A DNA stretch of 64,000 nucleotides from Oscillospiraceae bacterium (lineage in GTDB: Bacteria > Bacillota > Clostridia > Oscillospirales > Oscillospiraceae): positions 62,001-126,000 of the forward strand of contig SVMM01000005.1 of assembly GCA_015067435.1 (NCBI GenBank), in the 5' to 3' direction. The notes under the pieces are model-generated. The model was given only the letters and a program-made list of their open reading frames with translations, had not been told where the DNA came from and ran no database searches. Below, piece after piece: positions 25,014 through 33,455 of the stretch; the stretch's first letter is position 1, and each line of letters opens with the position of its first letter. A program made the position numbers and the translations under genes.

Positions 25014-26903
25014 ATGTGGAACTACAATTTTGCGATCCCCGGCTTTATGGTCGTCGCCGTCCTCTTCCTGTACTTTATTAAGACGCCGAGGCTGAACATC
25101 CGGCTGAACCGGTCGTTCCTTGAGCTGCTTGCGCTGGAGGTTCTGACGGTCGCCGTCGACTACACGGCAACCCGCGCCGACGAGCATTACGAGGCGTTTG
25201 CCCCGTCTTGGCTTTTCTTCCTGAACGCGGCGTACTTCGCGCTGTATCTGGCGAGGGCGTTCTGGTATTTCCGCATCAGTTGGGACGTGCTGCATCTGAA
25301 AAAGGAAAACACGCCGAACGTGCTGCTGTACTGGGGCGTCTTTGCGCTCTCGGAGCTGATCGTGATCTCCAGCTTTTTCACGGGCGCCGTCTTCCGCATC
25401 GGCGAAACAGGGTATCAGCGCGGGCCGCTCTATGCCGTGATCTATCTCTGCTGGATCTATTACCTTGTGGTCTCCGTCGCGCTGCTGCGCATCTATTCCG
25501 ACCGGCTGAACCGGTATGAGCTGGTCGGCGGAATGGCCTACAACGCCATCCTGCTCGTGGGCAATGTCGTGCGCTATCTGATGCCGAAATACCTGATTAT
25601 GAACACGTTCTGCCTGCTTGCCATTCTGGTGATCTACCTCACGTTCGCGGTGCCGGAGCGCCATTTGGCAAACCGGAGGATCGCCTTCAACATGCGTGCG
25701 TTCCGCGAGGCGCTGGACGATACGGTCGGCGAAAAGCCCTACCGGGTGCTTGCCTTTGCGCTGCAGGATTATATCGACACCCGCGAGATCTACGGCGGGA
25801 CGCAGATGGATCACGGCGTGGATATGGTGGCGCGCTTTCTCACGCAGGCGTTTCCCGAGTGCCAGGTCTTTTATCTGCGCAGCGGCTACTTTGCCCTTCT
25901 GGGCGCGGAGACGATGCCGTGGGAAAAGATGCGCGACATGATAAACGAGCGGTTCCAGTCCCCTTGGTCGGCAAGCGACGCGGAGCTGTATCTGGCGGCG
26001 GCGTTCGTGACGGTCAGCTCGCGCGGGAAACTGGATACCCCCGACAAGGTGACGAACAACCTCGTCAGCGGCCTTGCGCGCGCCGCACAGGCGGTGGACG
26101 GCCTGATCGATCTGGACGGCGAGCTGGAGCTGGACCGCCAGACGGAGGTCAAGCGTTCGCTGGAGTTCGCGCTGGAGCAGGGGCGCGTGGATGTGTTTTT
26201 GCAGCCTCTGGTCGACAGCAAGACCTATCGGATCACCGGGGCGGAGGTGCTCGCACGCATTCGGGACGCGGAGGGCAACATCATTCCGCCAAGCCTGTTC
26301 ATACCCATTGCGGAGAAAAACGGAAAGATCAACCTGATGGGGGAGCGGGTGTTCGAGCTGACCTGCCGCTTCATCCACGACAACGATATGGAGGCGCTGG
26401 GGCTGTCCTGGCTGAACGTCAACCTCTCGCCCATCCAATGTATGCGCTCCGATCTCAGCTCCCGCTTCCTTGACATTCTCAACGAATACGGGGTCTCGCC
26501 CCAATCCATCCGTCTGGAGATCACGGAACAGGCCGTGGTGGACATCCCGCTGCTGGAGCGGCAGATCGAGACGCTGCGGGACAACGGCTTCCGTTTCTCC
26601 CTGGACGACTACGGAAGCGGCTATTCCAACCTCAACCGCGTCAAGCACTATCCGTTCGTGAACATCAAGCTGGACATGGAGGTGGTCTGGGACTACTTCC
26701 GCGACCGCGACCACCTGCTGCCCAACATCGTGCACGCCTTTAAGGAGATGGGTTACACCGTCACCGCGGAAGGAATCGAAAGCGGGGAGATGGCCGAGGT
26801 CATGGCGTCCATCGGCTGCGATTACCTGCAGGGCTTCTATTTTTCCAAGCCGCTGAGCACCGACGCGTTTATCCGGAAATACGCGAAAGGGAGTGTGCCG
26901 TGA
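25014..26903 (+). CDS. Membrane-bound EAL-domain c-di-GMP phosphodiesterase
   Basis: A 629-residue protein. Residues 1-220 hold about seven membrane helices (MASE-like), residues ~225-370 a degenerate GGDEF-like fold without a GGDEF motif, and ~375-629 an EAL domain. The catalytic signature reads GAEVLARI (EVL for EAL, glutamate kept); NVNLSPIQC, LEITEQAV, FSLDDYGSGYSNL, IKLDMEVV, TAEGIES and LQGFYFSKP supply the remaining metal and substrate residues, so hydrolysis of c-di-GMP to pGpG is likely. GGAG lies six bases before the ATG. Its stop overlaps the GTG of a radical SAM gene, which starts a coupled three-gene operon. Confidence 0.92.
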   Translation: MWNYNFAIPGFMVVAVLFLYFIKTPRLNIRLNRSFLELLALEVLTVAVDYTATRADEHYEAFAPSWLFFLNAAYFALYLARAFWYFRISWDVLHLKKENTPNVLLYWGVFALSELIVISSFFTGAVFRIGETGYQRGPLYAVIYLCWIYYLVVSVALLRIYSDRLNRYELVGGMAYNAILLVGNVVRYLMPKYLIMNTFCLLAILVIYLTFAVPERHLANRRIAFNMRAFREALDDTVGEKPYRVLAFALQDYIDTREIYGGTQMDHGVDMVARFLTQAFPECQVFYLRSGYFALLGAETMPWEKMRDMINERFQSPWSASDAELYLAAAFVTVSSRGKLDTPDKVTNNLVSGLARAAQAVDGLIDLDGELELDRQTEVKRSLEFALEQGRVDVFLQPLVDSKTYRITGAEVLARIRDAEGNIIPPSLFIPIAEKNGKINLMGERVFELTCRFIHDNDMEALGLSWLNVNLSPIQCMRSDLSSRFLDILNEYGVSPQSIRLEITEQAVVDIPLLERQIETLRDNGFRFSLDDYGSGYSNLNRVKHYPFVNIKLDMEVVWDYFRDRDHLLPNIVHAFKEMGYTVTAEGIESGEMAEVMASIGCDYLQGFYFSKPLSTDAFIRKYAKGSVP

Positions 26904-27802
26904 AGCCGTCCTCGTTTCTGTATTTTGCCGCCTTCGGCATGAAAACGATCCTGCTCCGGCGGCAGGAACCCATACTCGGCACGGTCATCGTAACAGACCG
27001 CTGCAACCTGCACTGCAAGCATTGCTCGGTGAACAACCTGACGGCGGTGATGCATCCTTGGACCCAGCTTTGCGGGGAAATGCGGACGCTCTACGGCATG
27101 GGCGTGCGCATCCTGTTTTTCTGCGGGGGCGAGACCTTCCTCTGGCGGGACGGGGACAAAACGCTGCGGGATCTGGTGGTCGAGGCGAAGCGGATGGGGT
27201 TCCTGATCGTCAATGTGGTCACCAACGGCACCTTTCCCATCGATCTGCCGGAGGCCGACCTTATCCTGCTGAGCCTCGACGGAGACCGCGAGCGGCATAA
27301 CGCGATCCGCGGCGACACCTACGACGCGATCCTCGACAATGTGGGCGGCGCCACCGCGGACAACATCTGCTTCTACATGGCGATCAACCGGATCAACAAA
27401 GACGCGGTGCGGCATGTCTGCCGCCTTGCGCGCGATACGCGGAACGTCCGCGCCGTCTCCTTCAACTTCCACACCCCGTACCCCGATACGGCGGAGCTTG
27501 CCCTCTCGCGGGAGGAAAAGACGGCGTGCTGCCGCGCGATCACGGAGATGATGGACGAGGGCGCGCCGGTGTTCAACCTGAAAAGTGCGTTCCCCTATCT
27601 GATCGACAACCGCTTCCCGACGCCGTGCCGCCAGTGCCTTGTGATCGAAAACGGCAGGATCAGCGTCTGCGGACGCTGTATCGACGTGCCGGGATTGTGC
27701 GAAAAGTGCGGCTACTTCTTCGTCGCGGAGTATACGCTGCTGTTCCGCGGAAACCTGAAAATCATTGCCGAAATGCTGAAAACCTATCTGAAATACATCT
27801 GA
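26900..27802 (+). CDS. Radical SAM protein with SPASM-like cysteine tail
   Basis: A 300-residue enzyme. VTDRCNLHCKHC gives the cluster cysteines C35, C39 and C42; FFCGGETFL and the later VTNGTFP and LLSLDGDRERHNAIRG are the usual strands of the SAM barrel. The C-terminus has more cysteines (CRQCLV, VCGRC, CEKCGYF) that can bind an auxiliary cluster, as in peptide- and sugar-modifying SPASM/twitch enzymes. It starts with GTG (GGAG six bases upstream) overlapping the EAL stop. The substrate is unknown; no precursor peptide is seen next to it. Confidence 0.9.
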   Translation: MKPSSFLYFAAFGMKTILLRRQEPILGTVIVTDRCNLHCKHCSVNNLTAVMHPWTQLCGEMRTLYGMGVRILFFCGGETFLWRDGDKTLRDLVVEAKRMGFLIVNVVTNGTFPIDLPEADLILLSLDGDRERHNAIRGDTYDAILDNVGGATADNICFYMAINRINKDAVRHVCRLARDTRNVRAVSFNFHTPYPDTAELALSREEKTACCRAITEMMDEGAPVFNLKSAFPYLIDNRFPTPCRQCLVIENGRISVCGRCIDVPGLCEKCGYFFVAEYTLLFRGNLKIIAEMLKTYLKYI

Positions 27803-27803
27803 T

Positions 27804-29057
27804 ATGAGCCTTTTGACCGATCTGACCAGAATGTGGCTGACGCGCAGCGTCCGGCCCTTCATATTCACAAACGAGTCCGACGAGATCCTGCCCTACGACA
27901 GGTGCGAAAACCTCGGGCTTTACGTGCACATTCCGTTCTGCAAAAGCCTCTGCTCGTTCTGCCCGTACTGCAAGACCGTCTACGACGCCGCGCTCTGCGA
28001 GCGATATATCGACGCGCTGCTGCGGGAGATCGAGCTGGTGGGCGCGCAGCAAGCGGGGCGCAAGCGCGTGACGAGCCTCTACTTCGGCGGCGGCACGCCG
28101 GCGCTTGCGGCGGGGCGGATCGGCGATATTGTCGCGGCGCTGGAGCGGCACTTTGAGATCACGGAGGGCGTCGGGCTGGAGCTTCACCCGGACAACGTGA
28201 CGGTTCCGGTTCTGGAGAAATTGCGCGCGGCGGGCGTCACAAAGCTCTCCATCGGCGTGCAGTCGTTTCAGGAGCGCTATCAGCGCGTGCTGGGGCGGAG
28301 CGCGCCCGATCCCGCCGTACTGCGTGCGGCGCTCGCGGCGGTTCCCTTTGAAACGGTGTCGATGGATTTCATCTTTGCCCTGCCGGGGCAGACCTTTGCG
28401 GATGTGCGCGCGGACATCGAAACCGCGTTTCAGAGCGGCGCGAATCACATCGCAATCTATCCCTTTATCGATTTCACCTTCAGCAAAAGCGGGATACCCG
28501 CCATGCTGAAGCGCGAAAAACGGGCGCTGCTGGACGCGATCACGACGTATTGCGCCGGGCGCGGCTATGCGCGGCAGTCCATCTGGACCTTCGCCAAAGA
28601 GCCGGAGGCAAGCTACTCCTCCATGACACGCGACAATTTTCTCGGCTTCGGCTGCTCGGCGACCACGCTGCTCCGAGATCAGTTCAAGATCAACACCTTT
28701 TCGGTGAAGGAATACTGCCGCCGTGTCGACGCCGGAAGACTGCCGGCCTCGCTGACGCTCCGCTTCACGCGAAGACAACGCATGGTCTACTATCTGTTCT
28801 GGACGGCATACTCCATGCGCGTGGACAGCAGGGGCTTCGAGCGGTTCTTCGGAGAAAAGCTGCAAAGCACCTACGGGGCGGAGCTGTCGCTGGCAAAGGC
28901 GCTCGGCTGGATCACGGAGCGCGACGGCGTCTATGAGCTGACGCCGCAGGGGGCATACCGGTTCCATTACTACGAAAACTTTTACACGCTCGCCTATATT
29001 GACAAAATGTGGGGCATCATGCGCCGCGAGGCATTCCCGGAAAGCCTGCGGCTGTGA
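27804..29057 (+). CDS. HemN/HemW-like radical SAM protein
   Basis: A 417-residue protein of the coproporphyrinogen-III-oxidase-like group. LGLYVHIPFCKSLCSFCPYC gives cluster cysteines C46, C50, C53 plus C56; TSLYFGGGTPA, KLSIGVQSF and DFIFALPGQTFADVRADI follow in the family order. Unlike HemW, the middle and C-terminal parts diverge (IAIYPFIDFTFSKSG, NTFSVKEYCRRVDAG), so it may not be a heme chaperone; related proteins include methyltransferase-type HemN homologues. It starts one base after the stop of the other radical SAM gene. A terminator follows 75 bases downstream. Confidence 0.88.
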   Translation: MSLLTDLTRMWLTRSVRPFIFTNESDEILPYDRCENLGLYVHIPFCKSLCSFCPYCKTVYDAALCERYIDALLREIELVGAQQAGRKRVTSLYFGGGTPALAAGRIGDIVAALERHFEITEGVGLELHPDNVTVPVLEKLRAAGVTKLSIGVQSFQERYQRVLGRSAPDPAVLRAALAAVPFETVSMDFIFALPGQTFADVRADIETAFQSGANHIAIYPFIDFTFSKSGIPAMLKREKRALLDAITTYCAGRGYARQSIWTFAKEPEASYSSMTRDNFLGFGCSATTLLRDQFKINTFSVKEYCRRVDAGRLPASLTLRFTRRQRMVYYLFWTAYSMRVDSRGFERFFGEKLQSTYGAELSLAKALGWITERDGVYELTPQGAYRFHYYENFYTLAYIDKMWGIMRREAFPESLRL

Positions 29058-29131
29058 GGCGGCGCCGCGCTGTCCGCGCGCCTGAATGATACATTGCTTC
29101 CGCAAACGTTTTTTCGACATGCGCGCATAAG

Positions 29132-29161
29132 AAAGCCGCCTCAACGCGAGGCGGCTTTTTA
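29132..29161 (+). terminator. Terminator of the EAL/radical SAM operon
   Basis: AAAGCCGCCTC, loop AACGC, GAGGCGGCTTTTT. Confidence 0.9.
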
Positions 29162-29211
29162 TATGCGAAATCCAAGTTTTCGGCGATCTGCCCGTCGTCC
29201 TGATCCGGGTG

Positions 29212-29718
29212 TTATTTTGCTTTCAGCACATATCCCTGCAGCTTGAGCTCTTTCCCCGAATCAGTTACGGTTTCCTCAAGCTCCTGCCTGATGATCTCAT
29301 AGCTGTCTTCAAACTTCCACAAAAGCCGCGTGCTTCCCATGTTGCGGATATCCGCCTCGTAGAAAAACGCGGTCTTGTGATAATCGGAACGAGCGACGTT
29401 GAGTATTTCGTTTAAAGCGGCATACGCATATCCCTTTCTCTGCTCGGACTGGATGATCCAAACGCCCAACTCGGGACAATCACCGGAAAGACCGTGCATT
29501 TCAACGCTGCCGAGGAAGGCTCCCTTGTCGGAAACGACGGAGTAGAGCAGAGTTTCGCCTCTTTGCATCTCATCCAAAAACTCCTGAAGCATAGCCTTGG
29601 CGTCATCCATGCGATCAAAGGGGTCGGGCCACTGGTATTTCGTTATCTCGGCGTTAAAACCATGATAGTATTCGCCCAGATATTTCATGTCGAACGGGAC
29701 AATACGGATTTCGTTCAT
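29212..29718 (-). CDS. GNAT-family acetyltransferase (RimJ/RimL type)
   Basis: A 168-residue GNAT protein. VVSDKGAFLGSVEMHGL, then CPELGVWIIQSEQRKGYAYAALNEIL carries the acetyl-CoA loop (Q-R-K-G-Y-A), as in ribosomal-protein and antibiotic acetylases of the RimJ type; the end (RNMGSTRLLWKF) is the last helix-strand region. The acceptor is unknown. A GGGG-rich site precedes the ATG and a TATACT box with a GCGGCA-containing spacer lies upstream near 29770. Confidence 0.85.
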   Translation of the reverse strand: MNEIRIVPFDMKYLGEYYHGFNAEITKYQWPDPFDRMDDAKAMLQEFLDEMQRGETLLYSVVSDKGAFLGSVEMHGLSGDCPELGVWIIQSEQRKGYAYAALNEILNVARSDYHKTAFFYEADIRNMGSTRLLWKFEDSYEIIRQELEETVTDSGKELKLQGYVLKAK

Positions 29719-29819
29719 GGAAGTGTTTCCCCTCTGCGCACGATGATTTGCTGAGCTGCTTTGGTGAGTATAACACGCTGTGCCGCGGAAGCTTGCCTGG
29801 CTTGCCCTTTCGGTATGCG

Positions 29820-32027
29820 TTAATCGGCGCGGCCTTCAAACAACAGACCGAGGTCCTGCGCCGTCATGGGCTTGTAGAAATGGAAGCCCTGCATTTCGAC
29901 GCATCCGCAGCTTTGGAGAAACTGCGCCTGCGCGCCGTTTTCCACGCCCTCTACGATCAGGTGCATGCCCAGCTCATGCACCATCTGAATGATGCGGTTG
30001 ATAATGATGCGGCCCTTTTCCGTGTCCCCGTCTGCGGTGAGGAAGTTGAGATCCAGCTTGATGCGGTCGACCGGCACCGACTTGAGCATGTGCAGGGAGG
30101 AATAGCCGCTGCCGAAGTCGTCCATTTCCACCTCGATCCCGAGCGATTGCAGCTTGACCGTGGCGTCGATCAGCAGCTTGGGATCGCGGGTGTAGGCGGA
30201 CTCCGTGATCTCCACGTGAAGCTGATCGGCTGTCAATTCATAACGCCGGAGCAGATCCTGGAAGTGCCAGGTGATGTTCCGCCCCTCCTGAATGTCGGAG
30301 CGCGACAGGTTGACCGAGACCGTCCTGTGCATCCCCATCTGATTCCAGCGGTGCAGGTCCTGACAGACCTTGTCCCAGACAAAACGGTCGATCTCAAAGA
30401 TGAGGCCGCAATCCTCCAGCGTGGAGATAAAGTCGGCGGGGCGGAGCCAGCCCAGCTTGGCGTGCTTCCAGCGGCACAGCGCCTCGGTGCCGATGATCTG
30501 CCCGGTCTCGGCGTTCATCTGAGGCTGGTACCAGACCTGGATCTCCCCCGACTGGATCGCCACGGGCAGGTGGCTGACAATATCGGCGTTCCGCCTTCCG
30601 CGATCCCACTCATCCTGATTGTAAAACTCGAAGCCGTCCTTGCGGACCTCATGCACGCGCCTTTCCGCCACGCGCGCAAAATCCAGCATGTGATCCACGT
30701 CGATCTGGTGATAGTCCTGCGGGGTCAGAATATAGACGCCGGCGCAAAGCTGGATCCGCGTGTCCCCGCCGTGGTCGATAAAGTGGTTGCGCACGGGATC
30801 GAAGAGCTCAATGTCGTCCCGCAGCATCTGCTCATCCTCGTCTATCCTGCGGAGAATGGCAAAGCGGTCCCCTTCAATGCGCCCGACGGTTTCCACATCG
30901 GAGAGGGCTTTTGAAACCTTTTCGGCAAAACAGCACAGCAACTCGTCTCCCGATTTCATTCCGAGCCTGTCGTTGACAAACTTGAAATTCGTGAAATTGC
31001 TGCAAACGAGCATATAGGGAATGCCCGGGTGCTCGCTCAGCAGCTCGGCGGCGCGCTTTCGGAAACCGTTCAGGCTCAGGACGTCGGTCAGCGGATCGTG
31101 GTCGATCATCCGCCGCATTTTTTCCTCGTTCTTTTTCCGGATCGCTCGCACCTTGATTATGACATGAATCGCCACAGCTGCAAGGAGAAGCGCGCTCAAA
31201 AGCAGGACGATCCCGTTCTCGTAGAGGTAATCGGAGAAGGTCCGGCGGTACAGCTGCCGTGTGGTGTAGTCGAGAATGATCGCCTGTCTGAGCGGATCGC
31301 TCAACGTGGCGATGCCTTCGTTCAGGCGGCCGATGCGCTCCCGGCCTTCGGGCGTGTCCGGCGCCCCCACGCGGAAGTCCATGGAGAACATGGCCGCGGG
31401 CTGAACGACAAGATCCTTATAGGACGGCTTTTGCAGCACATAGCTCCAGATATAGGAGTTTTGGAGCAGCGCGTCCACCCGTCCGGAGCGAAGCGCCCTC
31501 ACGCATTCGGGCATCGTCTCATACAGGACGACCTCAATGCCGGGGTAGAGCGCCCCGACCGTTTCGGAGACGCCCCTCTGCGAGTGGAGCATGCCGACGT
31601 GCAGCTCGTTCAGGGGCGGCAGGTTCCTGCCGCCCTTTGTAACCAGCGTAAAGGGCGTTTGGAACAGGTTGTCCGAGACGATTGTCGGCTGCCCGGACGC
31701 GCTGGCAACGGCGCTGCCAAAGGGCATGACAAGATCGTATGCGCCGCTGTCAAGCGCCTCCTTCAGCGTGTCCTCCTCGATCGCCCTGAATGTGACGGCA
31801 TAACCGGACTGCTCCGCGGCGGCACGCATCAGATCCGCGCCGATGCCGATGATCTCGCCCCTTCTCGCGTCCATATAGAAGATGGGGCAGCGATCCGTCG
31901 GCACGCCCACGGTGATCGGCTCGCCAACGCCGGCGGCGGACGCTGACGGCATGACGGAAGAAAGCAGCACGGCGATCAAAAGCGCCAGAACTGCGCGGAC
32001 CGGTTTGCGGCATTGCGGTTTCTTCAC
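29820..32027 (-). CDS. Solute-binding-sensor protein with degenerate GGDEF and EAL domains
   Basis: A 735-residue signalling protein that starts with GTG at 32027 (AGGAAGG eight bases upstream). Signal peptide ~1-30; periplasmic-type SBP3 amino-acid-binding domain ~32-255 (ITVGVPTDRCPIFYMD, DLVMPFGSA, VDALLQNSYIWSYVL); one membrane helix ~270-290; GGDEF-like domain ~305-465 whose loop reads RIEGDRFAI, so cyclase activity is unlikely; EAL domain ~480-735 with GTEALCRW, VNLSRSD, VEITESAY, DDFGSGYSSL, RIKLDLNFL, VEGVEN and MQGFHFYKP, all intact. It should degrade c-di-GMP in response to an external ligand, with the GGDEF part possibly a GTP sensor. Confidence 0.92.
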   Translation of the reverse strand: MKKPQCRKPVRAVLALLIAVLLSSVMPSASAAGVGEPITVGVPTDRCPIFYMDARRGEIIGIGADLMRAAAEQSGYAVTFRAIEEDTLKEALDSGAYDLVMPFGSAVASASGQPTIVSDNLFQTPFTLVTKGGRNLPPLNELHVGMLHSQRGVSETVGALYPGIEVVLYETMPECVRALRSGRVDALLQNSYIWSYVLQKPSYKDLVVQPAAMFSMDFRVGAPDTPEGRERIGRLNEGIATLSDPLRQAIILDYTTRQLYRRTFSDYLYENGIVLLLSALLLAAVAIHVIIKVRAIRKKNEEKMRRMIDHDPLTDVLSLNGFRKRAAELLSEHPGIPYMLVCSNFTNFKFVNDRLGMKSGDELLCCFAEKVSKALSDVETVGRIEGDRFAILRRIDEDEQMLRDDIELFDPVRNHFIDHGGDTRIQLCAGVYILTPQDYHQIDVDHMLDFARVAERRVHEVRKDGFEFYNQDEWDRGRRNADIVSHLPVAIQSGEIQVWYQPQMNAETGQIIGTEALCRWKHAKLGWLRPADFISTLEDCGLIFEIDRFVWDKVCQDLHRWNQMGMHRTVSVNLSRSDIQEGRNITWHFQDLLRRYELTADQLHVEITESAYTRDPKLLIDATVKLQSLGIEVEMDDFGSGYSSLHMLKSVPVDRIKLDLNFLTADGDTEKGRIIINRIIQMVHELGMHLIVEGVENGAQAQFLQSCGCVEMQGFHFYKPMTAQDLGLLFEGRAD

Positions 32028-32237
32028 GGGAAACACCTTCCTCTCTGTTGGGGAAAGCCGGAACTCTCACAATACTGTTGCGCCAATATCAGCTTAACAC
32101 AATCTGATTGCCATTACAATAGTTATCTGACGGCGCCGAACGCGGCAGCGGAAAATTTGTATGCGGCGCCTTGCGCCGCAGGCGATGAACAAATCGTGAA
32201 TTCTTTGTTAATAATTGTTAAAGAATGGCAAGTTCGC

Positions 32238-32266
32238 TTGCAATCGTTTGTGCGGTTTGCTACAAT
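32238..32266 (+). promoter_or_regulatory. Promoter of the small gene at 32305
   Basis: TTGCAA, 17 bases, TACAAT on the plus strand. Confidence 0.65.
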
Positions 32267-32304
32267 AAAGCTGTCCTGAGAACTGGAAGAAGGAGTTGGT
32301 TCTT

Positions 32305-32535
32305 TTGGAGCAGCCGATAATCGCCATAGCGTATCTTTCTGCGACCGGACGAGGCGTATCCCCCGTGGAGCCGTTTATCAATGAGAACGTTGACAGCATC
32401 ACGGACGCCATGGAACAGAAGAAGGCGATGGAGATGCAGGGACTGCGGGGCGTCATGGTGTTTTCCTATGACGCCGGCAACAAACCGGACTACTTTACAT
32501 GGGGCTTTGTCAGAGACCATATGGTAAGATCGTAG
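32305..32535 (+). CDS. Small hypothetical protein
   Basis: A 76-residue protein starting with TTG at 32305, chosen because AGAAGGAG lies nine bases upstream and the earlier TTG sits on the site. It opens MEQPIIAIAYLSATGRG and has a mixed helical middle rich in methionine and glutamate; no domain is recognised. A promoter lies at 32238 and a strong terminator follows 20 bases after the stop, so it is a complete single-gene unit. Confidence 0.6.
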   Translation: MEQPIIAIAYLSATGRGVSPVEPFINENVDSITDAMEQKKAMEMQGLRGVMVFSYDAGNKPDYFTWGFVRDHMVRS

Positions 32536-32556
32536 TTCCACAGATGACGAAACAGG

Positions 32557-32600
32557 CGCAGGGAGCGGCAGCCGTCACGGCTGCCGCTCCCTGCGTTTGA
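32557..32600. terminator. Hairpin terminator
   Basis: CGCAGGGAGCGGCAGCC, loop GTCA, inverse arm to CCCTGCG, then TTTGAT. It lies between the small gene and the convergent epimerase remnant. Confidence 0.85.
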
Positions 32601-32632
32601 TGATAGTGATGCCAAAGCCCCTGCGCCGGCGC

Positions 32633-33247
32633 TCATTCGAAGGTCGTAAAGCGGTACACGGTCGTCTGGCGATAGGTTTCGTCCGGCCGCAGGATGGTGC
32701 TGGGGAAATGCCGGTGGTGGACCGAGTCGGGGAAGTGCCGCGCCTCCATGCAGAAGCCGCCGTTTCGGGGATAGCGGACGCCGTTTTTCCCGTGCGGCAC
32801 GGGATCCAGCTGGATGAAATTCGCGCAGTAGAACTGGATCGCCGGCTCGTCCGTAACGGCGGTGTACGCGATCTCCAGCGCGTTGTCGTCGCGCAGGCGA
32901 TAGCGCACCTCCAGACTGAGGTTGCCGGGGAAGCCCTCCTCCTGATCCGGGCTGAGATACCGCAGGAGCAGGGCGTCGCCGTCTGTCGCCGAGCGGAAGA
33001 TCTGGCGGGGGAACACCCCGTGCAGGTGATTGGTCTCCTCGCAGTTCATCGGAAGCCAGTATTCCCTGCCGTCGAGGAAAAAGCAGCCGGCACGCATCCG
33101 GTTGGCGTACCGGCCGACGACCGCGCCGTAGCAGCAGTTCCCGCTTTCGTAAGACAGGATGTCGTCGTATCCGAGGACGACGTCGGTCGGCGTTCCGCGG
33201 CGCGCGCCGGCGGCGGTCGGGCTGCGAGGCGGCGCTTTGCGCGGCAT
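32633..33247 (-). pseudogene. Aldose 1-epimerase with N-terminal loss and internal deletion
   Basis: A 204-codon frame made of galactose-mutarotase pieces. TDVVLGYDDILSY, VVGRYANRM, MNCEETNHLHGVF and LRYLSPDQEEGFPGNL are the first half; then, after ALEIAYTAVTDEP, the sequence jumps to FYCANF ... GKNGVRYPRNGGFCMEARHFPD and ILRPDETYRQTTVYRF, the last third. About 100 residues in between, which include the second catalytic histidine (TNHxYFN motif), and the first strands before TDVVLGYDD are absent. Full-length enzymes have about 340 residues. The frame is open across the deletion. The start has no ribosome site and lies six bases after a TATGAT box. Confidence 0.72.
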
Positions 33248-33327
33248 TATGGTATCATAGCAAAAAAGAAGCGGAATATCAATCGGAATTTCTGAAGCAC
33301 ATCCGGCGCGTGATTCGCAGAAAAAAC

Positions 33328-33356
33328 TTGCCATTTCCCGCTTTTGCGCGTATAAA
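33328..33356 (+). promoter_or_regulatory. Promoter of the first stalk-domain surface protein
   Basis: TTGCCA, 17 bases, TATAAA on the plus strand; a matching region lies at 48859. Confidence 0.6.
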
Positions 33357-33382
33357 TAGGATAGGATATTGTGAGAACTTAT

Positions 33383-33423
33383 TAGGAACGGGCGCCCGTT
33401 CCTACGTTTTGCCGCGCAAAACG
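33383..33423 (+). promoter_or_regulatory. Two-hairpin 5' leader, copy 1
   Basis: Two hairpins side by side in the untranslated leader: TAGGAACGG/CCGTTCCTA (33383-33404) and CGTTTTGC-CGC-GCAAAACG (33405-33423). Both stems recur at 48916-48955, where only the loops differ. No U tract follows, so these are not simple terminators. Confidence 0.65.
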
Positions 33424-33455
33424 GAATGACCGCTCAATTTGGGGAGGAAACACAG

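Noticed and set aside
24402-26735. Minus-strand extension that would make the YhaM-like protein over 1000 residues long
   Set aside because: The extension is antisense to the EAL gene; the real start at 24401 has its own ribosome site and promoter.
26900-29057. Ribosomally made peptide (RiPP) cluster around the radical SAM genes
   Set aside because: No precursor peptide, transporter or leader-binding domain was found in the neighbouring sequence, so only the enzymes are reported.
33360-33455. Known c-di-GMP riboswitch (GEMM) before the surface gene
   Set aside because: The conserved GEMM core and tetraloop-receptor sequences are not present; the leader has only two simple hairpins.
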